The translations under genes and the position numbers were made by a program. 11,929 nucleotides of DNA from a bacterium. GTDB lineage: Bacteria; JAJVIF01; JAGGVT01. Positions 1-6,422 of the stretch are shown piece after piece. The stretch is taken from positions 1 to 11,929 of the forward strand of contig JAGGVT010000179.1 of the NCBI GenBank assembly GCA_021157815.1. Direction: 5' to 3'. The notes beneath the pieces are model-generated. The model ran no database searches, was not told the DNA's origin, and saw nothing but the letters and a program-made list of their open reading frames with translations. Every line of letters starts with the position of its first letter. Position 1 is the first letter of the stretch.

Positions 1-20
1 CGGGTCAAGCCCGGAATGAC
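1..20. repeat. fragment of a dispersed intergenic repeat
   Basis: The first bases contain a short inverted repeat (CGGG at 1-4, CCCG at 10-13) followed by GGAATGAC. A similar string, GCGGGAATGAC then GAGTT, occurs at 10755-10770 beside another palindromic repeat. Strings of this type are common parts of short dispersed palindromes in many bacterial genomes. Only a fragment is visible because the window begins inside it. Confidence 0.3.
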
Positions 21-52
21 AACGAGTTCAATCGCGGATTTAGGGTATTCAC

Positions 53-132
53 TTACGATTCATGTCTGATAAATACCAATAAGCCGGTATGTTCTTTATT
101 AATCAGCAATACGGTAATTGGTCTCTAACTTA
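53..132 (+). repeat. 80-bp leader repeat, copy A
   Basis: This stretch aligns without gaps to 6707-6786, with 68 of 80 positions identical by my hand count. Both copies lie upstream of a gene in the same orientation: this one ends 82 bp before the TPR lipoprotein start, copy B 24 bp before the YqeK-LCP fusion start. A short stem can be drawn in both: CCGGTAT at 84-90 with ATACGG at 109-114 here (one bulged G), and CCGGT with ACCGG in copy B. It may be a shared regulatory leader or a dispersed repeat. I see no convincing -35/-10 pair in it. Confidence 0.7.
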
Positions 133-214
133 ACCGGACAGTAGTGATGACAAACAGTAGTACACATAAGTAGCAAATATCTTCATGTAAAAAAAGAATG
201 GAAAGGTTGAACCA

Positions 215-1096
215 ATGCGCAAGAGTTTTTATATCATCATTTTTATCATATCAATAGCTTTCCTCACTTCGTGCGTTTCAGAAACTACATCGGATTCAGA
301 CAAGACAGACAATTCCCATAACGGAGATTTGTCATTACGGCAAACCCTGGTGGATGTATCATCCGATACTCAAATAATCGATCTCAAATTGAAACTTGAA
401 ACCAACCCGGACGATCCTGAGGCAAACTACAATCTTGCCATGAGATATTTTGAATTGAAACGATTTGATCTTGCGAATGATGTTTTCGCAAAAGCGATTG
501 AACTCGACCTGTCAAATGCAACCTACAAATTAGCCGCCGCGAATTCCTATGCGGATGATAATAAAATCTCAGAAGCCGAAGCTCTTTTCAAGGAGATTCT
601 GGATGATGATGAAAACAATACCGATGCGCTTAATTCATGGGGCGTGATGTATTACAAACAGGGCATAGTTTTTAAGGATGAAGAAAAACTCAATACCGCA
701 GAGGAAAAATATAATCAGGTCCTTGAGATTGATCCTGAAAATATTAAGGCGCTTTTCAATCTTGGATTGCTGTATATATACCGGAAGGAAAATGAAAAAG
801 CAAAAGAGAAATTCATTAAGGTTAATCAACTGGAACCGGATAGAATGACAGCAATAAAGCATCTTGCAAGTATCTCACTTCAAGCAGATGACTGGGATTC
901 ATGCAGGGAGTATTCTCTAAAAGGCATGGAAATCAAGGAAGAACCTGAATTCGTTTACTATCTGGCGCGTGTGGCGTACGAAAAAAAGGAATACAAGAAA
1001 GCTGAAGAACTATTTGAGAAATTCCTCGGCATGGGATACTTAGGCCCATGGGAAGTTGACGCTCGCGCACGACTTTTCGAATTGAAAGGGATTTAG
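215..1096 (+). CDS. TPR-repeat lipoprotein
   Basis: This gene encodes a 293-residue envelope lipoprotein that is probably a protein-interaction scaffold. Residues 1-19 form a lipoprotein signal peptide (MRK, hydrophobic core, then the lipobox L-T-S-C), so Cys20 would be the lipidated N-terminus. A polar Ser/Thr/Asp-rich linker follows to about residue 50. From about 67 to 272 there are roughly six tetratricopeptide repeats with typical signatures such as NYNLAMRYFELKRFDLA and ALFNLGLLYIYRKENEKA; the third repeat has a longer inter-helix stretch. The start is supported by GGAAAGG at 200-206, eight bases upstream. The gene is followed by a palindromic repeat and faces the convergent glycosyltransferase gene. 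The TPR lipoprotein call is firm; its partner and pathway are unknown. An 80-bp repeat shared with the YqeK-LCP gene lies upstream, so the two may be co-regulated. Confidence 0.88.
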   Translation: MRKSFYIIIFIISIAFLTSCVSETTSDSDKTDNSHNGDLSLRQTLVDVSSDTQIIDLKLKLETNPDDPEANYNLAMRYFELKRFDLANDVFAKAIELDLSNATYKLAAANSYADDNKISEAEALFKEILDDDENNTDALNSWGVMYYKQGIVFKDEEKLNTAEEKYNQVLEIDPENIKALFNLGLLYIYRKENEKAKEKFIKVNQLEPDRMTAIKHLASISLQADDWDSCREYSLKGMEIKEEPEFVYYLARVAYEKKEYKKAEELFEKFLGMGYLGPWEVDARARLFELKGI

Positions 1097-1126
1097 AATA
1101 CAGTTAATTAAGAGACTCCTAAAACC

Positions 1127-1236
1127 TGTCATTCTGAACAGAGTGAAGAATCTATCCACTATTATGTTAATTATTGCACCTGTTGAGTAAAGACTACGTC
1201 ATCGAGAATAGATTCTTCGCTGCGCTCAGAATGACA
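1127..1236. repeat. palindromic dispersed repeat (29-bp arms)
   Basis: The arms at 1127-1155 and 1208-1236 are inverted complements at 25 of 29 positions and are separated by about 52 bp. The arm sequence (TGTCATTCTGA...GAAGAATCTAT) belongs to a type of short palindrome that I recall as abundant between genes in many unrelated bacteria, probably spread by REP-like or miniature mobile elements. It contains no coding sequence. Transcribed, it would form a long hairpin between two convergent genes and might limit read-through, although no T-run follows it. Confidence 0.75.
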
Positions 1237-1252
1237 ACCCCCCAGCAACATT

Positions 1253-1299
1253 GAAGTAGCCCGGTTTCTCATTAACCGGGAATAATACATGGCTACTTC
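1253..1299. terminator. nested hairpin between convergent genes
   Basis: An outer 9-bp inverted repeat (GAAGTAGCC at 1253-1261, GGCTACTTC at 1291-1299) encloses an inner one (CCCGGTT at 1260-1266, AACCGGG at 1274-1280). It lies nine bases past the glycosyltransferase stop and downstream of the TPR gene, where a bidirectional terminator would be expected. Neither strand shows a proper T-tract, so termination is only inferred from position and structure. Confidence 0.45.
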
Positions 1300-1307
1300 A
1301 GGAGCGC

Positions 1308-2183
1308 CTACTTCCTCAGCGTAAATCTCAAATTCGCTATCTGCTCGCTTATCAGCCCGAAAAGAAACACGAACAGGCTGGAAAGAAAAAGCATTACATT
1401 AGTCGATTGGATGGCGGTAGTATCAGGATTGTTGTAGTACCACAATGTGCTTCCCGCAAACATGAGGAAAATAACAAAACTGATTGGAAGAAAAACTCGA
1501 AGTGGTTTGAAATAAACCGCAATCCTGACAATGATAACCAGGAACCTTATCCCGTCCGAAAGCGGCCTGATTTTACTTTTCCCCTTTCGATGTTTGATTT
1601 TGATAGGCACATACTTGATATTATATCCCGCGGTGATTACAGCCATCGTGCTTGTGGATGGCAATGAGAATCCGTTAGGGAACATATGGATAAATTCAAG
1701 CGCAATTTCCCTCGACATCGCCCTGAAACCGCTTGTAAGGTCAGGAATATGGCATCCCGCGACCATGCTGGCGAAAATATTGAAAATGAGATTCCCGAAA
1801 TTGCGAACCATCAGTGTTTCGCTCTCTTTTGCTCTTGCTCCAACCACAAGATCATGGTTTTTAAGATTTTCAACCAGTATGGGAATATCCTCCGGATTAT
1901 GCTGGCCATCGCCATCGATAATTACAATATATTTCGTATCGCAATTTCTCATGCCAGTCTTTACTGACGCGCCGTTTCCTTTATTATATGGATGGTTTAT
2001 TACAAAAGCGCCGGCTGATTCAGCGATTTCAGCGGTTTTGTCGGTGGACGAATCGTTTACGACCAGTATTTTGTACTTAGGTTCAACTGCCTGAATCTGC
2101 TTTATCACATTGCCAATGTTCATTTCCTCGTTATACGCGGGAATGATAACCGTAACATCTGTTATTTTGGAATCTTCGTTCAT
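1308..2183 (-). CDS. family 2 glycosyltransferase, membrane-anchored
   Basis: This gene encodes a 291-residue inverting GT2 enzyme of the dolichol-phosphate mannose synthase/polyprenyl-phosphate transferase type. It would transfer a sugar from an NDP-sugar to a lipid carrier at the cytoplasmic face of the membrane. Visible motifs are PAYNEE (15-20) and NDSSTD (43-48) for nucleotide binding, the metal-binding DGD (90-92), and TSGFR (150-154), then the basic RKGKSK (199-204). The C-terminus has two membrane segments at about 228-248 and 263-281, with an amphipathic helix before them. The sugar donor and the polymer served cannot be read from the sequence. The gene is divergent from the parvulin gene and convergent with the TPR gene. 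There is no Shine-Dalgarno sequence, and the predicted -10 box ends seven bases before the ATG, so the mRNA may be leaderless. Confidence 0.88.
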   Translation of the reverse strand: MNEDSKITDVTVIIPAYNEEMNIGNVIKQIQAVEPKYKILVVNDSSTDKTAEIAESAGAFVINHPYNKGNGASVKTGMRNCDTKYIVIIDGDGQHNPEDIPILVENLKNHDLVVGARAKESETLMVRNFGNLIFNIFASMVAGCHIPDLTSGFRAMSREIALEFIHMFPNGFSLPSTSTMAVITAGYNIKYVPIKIKHRKGKSKIRPLSDGIRFLVIIVRIAVYFKPLRVFLPISFVIFLMFAGSTLWYYNNPDTTAIQSTNVMLFLSSLFVFLFGLISEQIANLRFTLRK

Positions 2184-2190
2184 GAACGAA

Positions 2191-2199
2191 ATTATATCA
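2191..2199 (-). promoter_or_regulatory. extended -10 promoter of the glycosyltransferase gene
   Basis: On the minus strand the sequence reads TGATATAAT, a perfect TGn-TATAAT extended -10. Only seven bases (TTCGTTC) separate it from the ATG at 2183, so transcription should start at or within a base or two of the initiation codon. No good -35 is present, which is usual for extended -10 promoters. Confidence 0.6.
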
Positions 2200-2249
2200 T
2201 GTATGTATCTGACATCACGGATTTAGCTTTCAAATTTAGAGCTTTTGAT

Positions 2250-2278
2250 TTGTATATTACAATCATGCGGTTTATAAT
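2250..2278 (+). promoter_or_regulatory. promoter of the parvulin gene
   Basis: TTGTAT at 2250-2255, a 17-bp spacer, and a perfect TATAAT at 2273-2278. The predicted start near 2285 gives a leader of about 34 nt containing the ribosome-binding site AGGGAG (2306-2311). It is divergent from the glycosyltransferase promoter, about 55 bp away. Confidence 0.6.
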
Positions 2279-2318
2279 CCCTTGGCTTATATTAAATGAT
2301 TTATCAGGGAGAAAGAAA

Positions 2319-3839
2319 ATGAAACATACATCCCTAATGATTATCCTGATTTGCCTCGTGGCATTTCCACTTATGGCAACATGCGGATGTGAAACGGCGG
2401 TTGACGATACGCAGGAAAACGGTGAGATTGAGCAGACTGTTATCACAGACCCGGATGGTGTGGTTTTAACCATCAACGGCATGCCTGTAACCAAAGCTGA
2501 ATTGGAGGACGTTGTTGAATCTGCAACTCCGGATAATAAAATGGGGCTTTTCAGGGCATTTCAAATGCACTACCTTCTGCAGACAACCATTGAAAAACAC
2601 TTCAAGAAAGAAATAAAGGAACTGTCTGATGAAATGGAGGGCATTGTTGAGAAAATCAATAACAAAAAAATCACATTTGAAGATGCAATCATGGAATATT
2701 CAGATGATCCTGACAAAGAAAGGTCAAATGGATTGATTGAAGGATACAGTACTGGAGCAGCTTTCTATGTCCTTGACCAGCAACTTTTAAATCTAAAGGA
2801 AGGTGAGATTTCGGAGCCGTTCATAAGTCCGATAGGTTGTATGATTATCAGAAAAGAGAAAGAAAATCTTGATCTTAACGGTGGATTTGTTTCCGCCGAT
2901 ATCAGGCAGTTGATTCTTTCACTTGACAGGTTCCTGCCGGAAGGTGAAAACACCTTAACGAAATTGCAGGAACTTGCGATGGAATCTGATGTTGAATTAA
3001 TAGATATCAGCCTTCTAAAGGAAATCCCGGAACTTCAGATGATAAAAACTCCTCCTGAAGAATATGAGACTCGCAGGGCGGAGATAGATAGTCTTGAAAT
3101 GCCTGAAACCGACTGGCGTGATGTTGATCCTGATACTGTAATAGCAAAGCTCAACGACTATGATATAACAAGCGGTGAATTGAAGGAAATAGTGCAGGCA
3201 AGCATGCCGTCAAAACGCGATATGTACAAAAATGCAATTTACAATCAATTTGTGCCGTCCTTGAGTATGATTGGAATGTTCAAGGATCATCATGAGGAAA
3301 TGATTAGTAAACTCAAGGATATCACTGCAAAAATCGAAAAAGGTGAAATGACATTTGAAGAGGCGCAGGAGGAATATTCCACTGATCCTGGAAAAGAACA
3401 AGGTTATGTTTACGAGGGCATAGGACGGCACCAATTCGTTCCGGAGTTTGAAAAGATTATGTTCACTATTCCTGTAAAGGAAATTTCAGAACCTTTCTTC
3501 ACACAATTTGGCTGCCATATCCTTATGGTTGAGGAAGAGACCAAAAATGAAGATGGTGAACGTGAGACTGTTGATGTGCGACATATCCTTTTAGGATTCG
3601 ACCAGTATATGGACAAGGATGATCCGGAAGCGATGAGGAAGTTGAATCAGAAAGAGGACAAGGAACTGGATATAAAGGTTTATGATTCGTATATTCAATC
3701 ATTGCTTCCCGGACTTGGGCACGAGAATGATACAGTCGAAGAGCCTGAGAAACCTGTAGAAACTGAAGAAGAAACCGAAGAACTGAAGGAAAGCGAGGAA
3801 ACTGAGGATGCTTCTGATTCGGAAGAGAGTGGAGAATAA
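2319..3839 (+). CDS. secreted two-module parvulin-type peptidyl-prolyl isomerase
   Basis: This gene encodes a 506-residue exported foldase of the SurA/PrsA/PpiC class. I chose the ATG at 2319 because AGGGAG sits seven bases upstream and a signal peptide follows; the frame stays open back to 2199, but that part overlaps the promoter. Residues 1-21 are hydrophobic and followed by CGC, possibly an atypical lipobox. The protein has two copies of the same unit: an N-terminal segment (TINGMPVTKAEL at 51-62, AKLNDYDITSGEL at 276-288), helices, then a parvulin core (about 118-203 and 342-427). Module 2 keeps both conserved histidines (GCHIL, His400; VRHILL, His422), while module 1 has Met174 and Gln197 instead, so probably only module 2 is catalytic. 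The tail from about 471 is strongly acidic (Glu-rich). The HIL strand follows the core in each module instead of preceding it. Confidence 0.82.
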   Translation: MKHTSLMIILICLVAFPLMATCGCETAVDDTQENGEIEQTVITDPDGVVLTINGMPVTKAELEDVVESATPDNKMGLFRAFQMHYLLQTTIEKHFKKEIKELSDEMEGIVEKINNKKITFEDAIMEYSDDPDKERSNGLIEGYSTGAAFYVLDQQLLNLKEGEISEPFISPIGCMIIRKEKENLDLNGGFVSADIRQLILSLDRFLPEGENTLTKLQELAMESDVELIDISLLKEIPELQMIKTPPEEYETRRAEIDSLEMPETDWRDVDPDTVIAKLNDYDITSGELKEIVQASMPSKRDMYKNAIYNQFVPSLSMIGMFKDHHEEMISKLKDITAKIEKGEMTFEEAQEEYSTDPGKEQGYVYEGIGRHQFVPEFEKIMFTIPVKEISEPFFTQFGCHILMVEEETKNEDGERETVDVRHILLGFDQYMDKDDPEAMRKLNQKEDKELDIKVYDSYIQSLLPGLGHENDTVEEPEKPVETEEETEELKESEETEDASDSEESGE

Positions 3840-3863
3840 CAGAAATTTCTGAAATATTTCAGA
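3840..3863. repeat. overlapping AT-rich palindromes after the parvulin gene
   Basis: A perfect 12-bp palindrome (CAGAAATTTCTG, 3840-3851) overlaps a perfect 16-bp palindrome (3848-3863, TCTGAAAT and its complement). The two could form mutually exclusive hairpins or an operator. They begin directly after the parvulin stop codon and end ten bases before the rplU -35 box, so they could be a binding site for a regulator of the ribosomal-protein operon. With no T-run they are a poor terminator. Confidence 0.5.
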
Positions 3864-3872
3864 TATTATTGA

Positions 3873-3901
3873 TTGACCGGAAATATGTATGGTGTTAAAA
3901 T
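3873..3901 (+). promoter_or_regulatory. promoter of rplU-rpmA
   Basis: TTGACC (3873-3878), a 17-bp spacer, and TAAAAT (3896-3901) preceded by TGT, which also makes an extended -10. This is among the best promoter matches in the window, as expected for ribosomal-protein genes. The predicted start near 3908 leaves a leader of about 44 nt, in which GTAAA (3912-3916) can pair with TTTAC (3926-3930). That hairpin is too weak to call an autoregulatory leader. Confidence 0.7.
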
Positions 3902-3951
3902 TTAAGTTTGTGTAAATACTGTAAGTTTACTTGGAATTTAGGGTCAATATA

Positions 3952-4266
3952 ATGAAAGCAATTCTTGAAATCGGTGGGAAGCAGATTTTAGTGGAACCGG
4001 GAAGCGTGGTTCGCACTGAAAAATTAAATTACGATGTCGGTGAGTCTTTTGAAATCGATAAAGTTCTTTGTGCTTTCGATGACGATAATACACATATTGG
4101 ATCGCCGCATGTCAACGGCGCCAAAGTGAAATTCACTGTAAAAAGCGATGGTAGGGGCAAAAAAATCCGTATAAGGACATACAAGAAAAGAAAAGCCCAA
4201 AAACGAACTATGGGACATCGCCAGAATTACACTGAGCTTAAAGTGGATGAGGTTATCGCCGGTTAA
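3952..4266 (+). CDS. rplU: 50S ribosomal protein L21
   Basis: This gene encodes L21 (104 residues, the normal family length), which binds 23S rRNA in the large subunit. The protein opens with the typical MKAILEIGGKQ and carries the conserved basic C-terminal region with KIRIRTYKKRK (about 75-85) and the MGHRQNYTELKV signature near the end. I prefer the ATG at 3952 to an in-frame TTG at 3931: MKAI is the normal L21 start, and AGGG at 3940-3943 is correctly spaced for it. The gene is first in a two-gene unit with rpmA, 18 bp downstream, a pairing conserved across bacteria. No intervening prp/ysxB protease gene is present, unlike in Firmicutes. Confidence 0.97.
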   Translation: MKAILEIGGKQILVEPGSVVRTEKLNYDVGESFEIDKVLCAFDDDNTHIGSPHVNGAKVKFTVKSDGRGKKIRIRTYKKRKAQKRTMGHRQNYTELKVDEVIAG

Positions 4267-4284
4267 GGCATAAGAGGTGACATA

Positions 4285-4539
4285 ATGGCACATAAAAAAG
4301 GACAGGGATCAACATCAAACGGTAGAGACTCAAAGTCGAAGAGGCTTGGAGTAAAACTATACGATGGGCAAATAGCTCGTTCGGGAAATATCCTGATACG
4401 CCAGCGTGGAAATCGAATCAAAGCCGGGGAAAATGTTGGCACGGGGAAAGACTACACACTGTTTGCAAAAGCTGATGGCAAAGTGCAATACGTTAATATT
4501 CTGGGCGGAAGAAAAATGGTTCGTGTCGTTACGGAGTAA
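4285..4539 (+). CDS. rpmA: 50S ribosomal protein L27
   Basis: This gene encodes L27 (84 residues), whose N-terminal tail reaches the peptidyl-transferase centre. The protein starts directly with MAHKKGQGS, so it lacks the short N-terminal extension that Firmicutes remove with the Prp protease, in keeping with the absent prp gene. The conserved [13 protein letters not shown] and RQRG motifs are intact. AGAGGTG at 4273-4279 provides a ribosome-binding site five bases before the ATG. A hairpin terminator follows the stop codon by about 28 bp, so much of the rplU-rpmA transcript probably ends before obg. Confidence 0.97.
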   Translation: MAHKKGQGSTSNGRDSKSKRLGVKLYDGQIARSGNILIRQRGNRIKAGENVGTGKDYTLFAKADGKVQYVNILGGRKMVRVVTE

Positions 4540-4567
4540 ACGAATCAAATCCAGGCTATGATATTTC

Positions 4568-4609
4568 AGGGTGTTCCTATCAATGGAGCGCCCTTTATTT
4601 TATTTTTTG
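4568..4609 (+). terminator. intrinsic terminator between rpmA and obg
   Basis: A 10-bp stem pairs AGGGTGTTCC (4568-4577) with GGAGCGCCCT (4585-4594): eight Watson-Crick pairs and two G.U pairs that fit RNA made from the + strand. The loop is seven bases. A T-rich tract (TTATTTTATTTTTT) follows directly. It lies just upstream of the obg start and would separate highly expressed ribosomal-protein mRNA from obg. Incomplete termination is likely, since I see no convincing promoter between it and obg. Confidence 0.72.
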
Positions 4610-4624
4610 TTTGGCAATAGCGAT

Positions 4625-5704
4625 ATGTTCGTGGATGAAGTTGAAATAGAGATTCATGCAGGACGGGGCGGCGATGGCTGCATCGCGTTTCTCCGTGAGA
4701 AATTCAAACCCAAAGGCGGTCCCGCTGGAGGCAACGGAGGAAATGGCGGCAATGTCTATGTCGAAATAGAGAAAGGCCTTCTTACTTTGCAGCATTTCAG
4801 GGGGCAAAGGATATTCAAAGCCGGCAGGGGCGGAAATGGTGAGGGAAAAAAACGAAAGGGAGCGCGTGGCAAAGATGTTGTGGTTCGAGTTCCCCCCGGA
4901 ACATCAATTTACGACATGACATCAAAAATCTTCATTGCCGACATGGATGAGAATAGCAAAAAGTTTCTTCTGGCAAAGGGAGGAAAAGGCGGACTGGGAA
5001 ACGCAATCTTTGCAACATCGATAAAGCAAACTCCTCGAAAAGCAACTCCGGGTGTGGATGGCGAAATGAAAAAACTTCACCTGGAATTAAAGATGATTGC
5101 GGATATCGGCGTCGTTGGATTGCCAAGCGCGGGAAAATCGAGCCTTGTTGCTCTTGTTTCATCCGCCGACCCAAAAAAGGCTGAGTATCATTTCACAACG
5201 CTCGTGCCTAAAATCGGACACATTGATTTAGGCGGATTCTACAGGGTGGTTATTGCGGATCTGCCCGGATTAATCGAGGATGCCCACGAGGGCAGGGGAC
5301 TCGGGCACAAATTCCTTAAACACATTCAGCGTACGCAAATGCTTGTCCACATGATATCGTGGCGCGATGAATTCGCTGACAACCCCGACGAGTTCATGAA
5401 CGACAGGGAAATCATTCTAAATGAAATGTACAAATTTGATAAATCGCTTCTTGAGAAACCGAAATATACCGTGCTGAACAAGATTGATATGATTGGCTCA
5501 GAACTTGATAGTGAAAAAATAATCGGTGAACTGAAAAATCGTCTTGGAGATGAAACACTGCACGCAATCTCAATTCAAACACACGACGGAGTCGAAGCGC
5601 TGATTCAGGAGATTGCAGAGAGAATGCTGGTCGATTCAGGTAAATTTATCGAGGGGCTTCCTGTTCAATTCAAGCTTGATGAGGATTCAAAACAAATATA
5701 TTAA
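4625..5704 (+). CDS. obgE: GTPase Obg (50S ribosome assembly)
   Basis: This gene encodes the Obg/CgtA GTPase (359 residues), a 50S-assembly factor linked to growth control. The glycine-rich Obg fold (about 1-158) begins with the canonical MFVDEV and contains the GGPAGGNGGNGG and GKGGLGN loops. The G domain shows G1 GLPSAGKSS (165-173), G2 TT (191-192), G3 DLPG (212-215) and G4 NKID (285-288). The G5 loop reads SIQT (316-319) where SAxT is usual. The protein stops soon after the G domain, with no OCT extension. In-frame ATGs at 4571 and 4583 are rejected because they fall inside the terminator hairpin and would add a non-family N-terminus. The chosen ATG lacks a clear ribosome-binding site. 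nadD follows after 60 bp. Confidence 0.96.
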   Translation: MFVDEVEIEIHAGRGGDGCIAFLREKFKPKGGPAGGNGGNGGNVYVEIEKGLLTLQHFRGQRIFKAGRGGNGEGKKRKGARGKDVVVRVPPGTSIYDMTSKIFIADMDENSKKFLLAKGGKGGLGNAIFATSIKQTPRKATPGVDGEMKKLHLELKMIADIGVVGLPSAGKSSLVALVSSADPKKAEYHFTTLVPKIGHIDLGGFYRVVIADLPGLIEDAHEGRGLGHKFLKHIQRTQMLVHMISWRDEFADNPDEFMNDREIILNEMYKFDKSLLEKPKYTVLNKIDMIGSELDSEKIIGELKNRLGDETLHAISIQTHDGVEALIQEIAERMLVDSGKFIEGLPVQFKLDEDSKQIY

Positions 5705-5718
5705 CTGGTTAACTAGTT
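5703..5718. promoter_or_regulatory. near-perfect palindrome overlapping the obg stop
   Basis: AACTGGTTAACTAGTT is a 16-bp inverted repeat with one mismatched symmetric position (G/T), centred on GTTAAC. It overlaps the obg stop codon and lies 37-52 bp upstream of the nadD -10 box. This suits an operator for nadD, but NAD-linked repressor sites are too variable for me to name a regulator. A T-run at 5726-5731 follows at a distance, so a weak terminator is the alternative. Confidence 0.3.
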
Positions 5719-5729
5719 CACTTGCTTTT

Positions 5730-5760
5730 TTGGAAAATCTTTCGTTTCATTATATATAAT
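5730..5760 (+). promoter_or_regulatory. candidate promoter of nadD, next to its start codon
   Basis: A perfect TATAAT at 5755-5760 ends four bases before the nadD ATG; TTGGAA at 5730-5735 with a 19-bp spacer is a poor -35. If used, transcription would begin at or just inside the start codon, giving a leaderless mRNA. The sequence is very AT-rich here, so the TATAAT may be coincidental. The absence of any Shine-Dalgarno sequence before nadD is certain. Confidence 0.35.
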
Positions 5761-5764
5761 ATAT

Positions 5765-6418
5765 ATGGGAAAAATAGAAAAAATAGGAATCATTGGCGGT
5801 TCGTTCGACCCTCCGCACGAAGCTCATATGGCTATGGCTCGAAAAGCGCGTGATGAATTCAGTCTTGACCAAATAATGTTTGTTCCGTGCCACCAGAATC
5901 CTCTAAAGGATTTTACGGGCCACGCAAGTCCCTATCACAGGTATGTAATGTGCCAGCTGGCGACTTTGGTCGAGGAGGATTTTCCCGTAACCCCAATTGA
6001 ACTGAATCGTGGCGGATTAAGCTACACCATAGATACTCTCAGGGAAATAGCCCGAACCGGATTTGAGCTGTTTCTTCTAATCGGCATGGATGCTTTTCAA
6101 ACAATTAACGGATGGAAAGATGCGAATCTATTTCCCGAACTGTGTAAATTGATTGTTTTTTCAAGAGAGAAAGAATTTGATATTGAAAAGATACCGGATG
6201 AAATAATTAAGGTGAGTAATTTCATAACCGGATTTGATATTAATGTTTCATCAACTGAAATTAGAAAGAAAGTAAGAAGTGGGGAAAGTATCGACTGGGA
6301 TGTGGCTCCGATGGTTGATGTTTACATACGGAAATATGAACTTTACAAGCATTTTAGAGATCAAAACCGGCTGATAGACAATCAACCAAAACAGTTCTTC
6401 ATAAAGGGAGTTGAATGA
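5765..6418 (+). CDS. nadD: nicotinate-nucleotide adenylyltransferase
   Basis: This gene encodes NadD (217 residues), which makes deamido-NAD from nicotinate mononucleotide and ATP in the cytoplasm. The nucleotidyltransferase signature GGSFDPPHEAH (11-21, with His18 and His21 of the HxxH type) and the C-terminal VSSTEIRKKV (161-170, matching the ISSTxIR motif) are intact, as are SYTIDTL (86-92) and GMDAF (107-111). Length and motif order are normal for the family. No other start is possible before the signature, yet the bases upstream of the ATG contain no G at all for 15 nt, so there is no ribosome-binding site. It sits in its usual place after obg and before yqeK. A large hairpin element begins five bases after its stop codon. 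Confidence 0.95.
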   Translation: MGKIEKIGIIGGSFDPPHEAHMAMARKARDEFSLDQIMFVPCHQNPLKDFTGHASPYHRYVMCQLATLVEEDFPVTPIELNRGGLSYTIDTLREIARTGFELFLLIGMDAFQTINGWKDANLFPELCKLIVFSREKEFDIEKIPDEIIKVSNFITGFDINVSSTEIRKKVRSGESIDWDVAPMVDVYIRKYELYKHFRDQNRLIDNQPKQFFIKGVE

Positions 6419-6422
6419 GGCA

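Noticed and set aside
1531-2094. Long plus-strand open frame (187 codons) opposite the glycosyltransferase
   Set aside because: It is antisense to a gene with clear GT2 motifs and has no family resemblance or ribosome-binding site.
2199-2318. 40-residue N-terminal extension of the parvulin protein
   Set aside because: It would cover the promoter (2250-2278) and place the signal peptide internally; the ATG at 2319 has a good ribosome-binding site.
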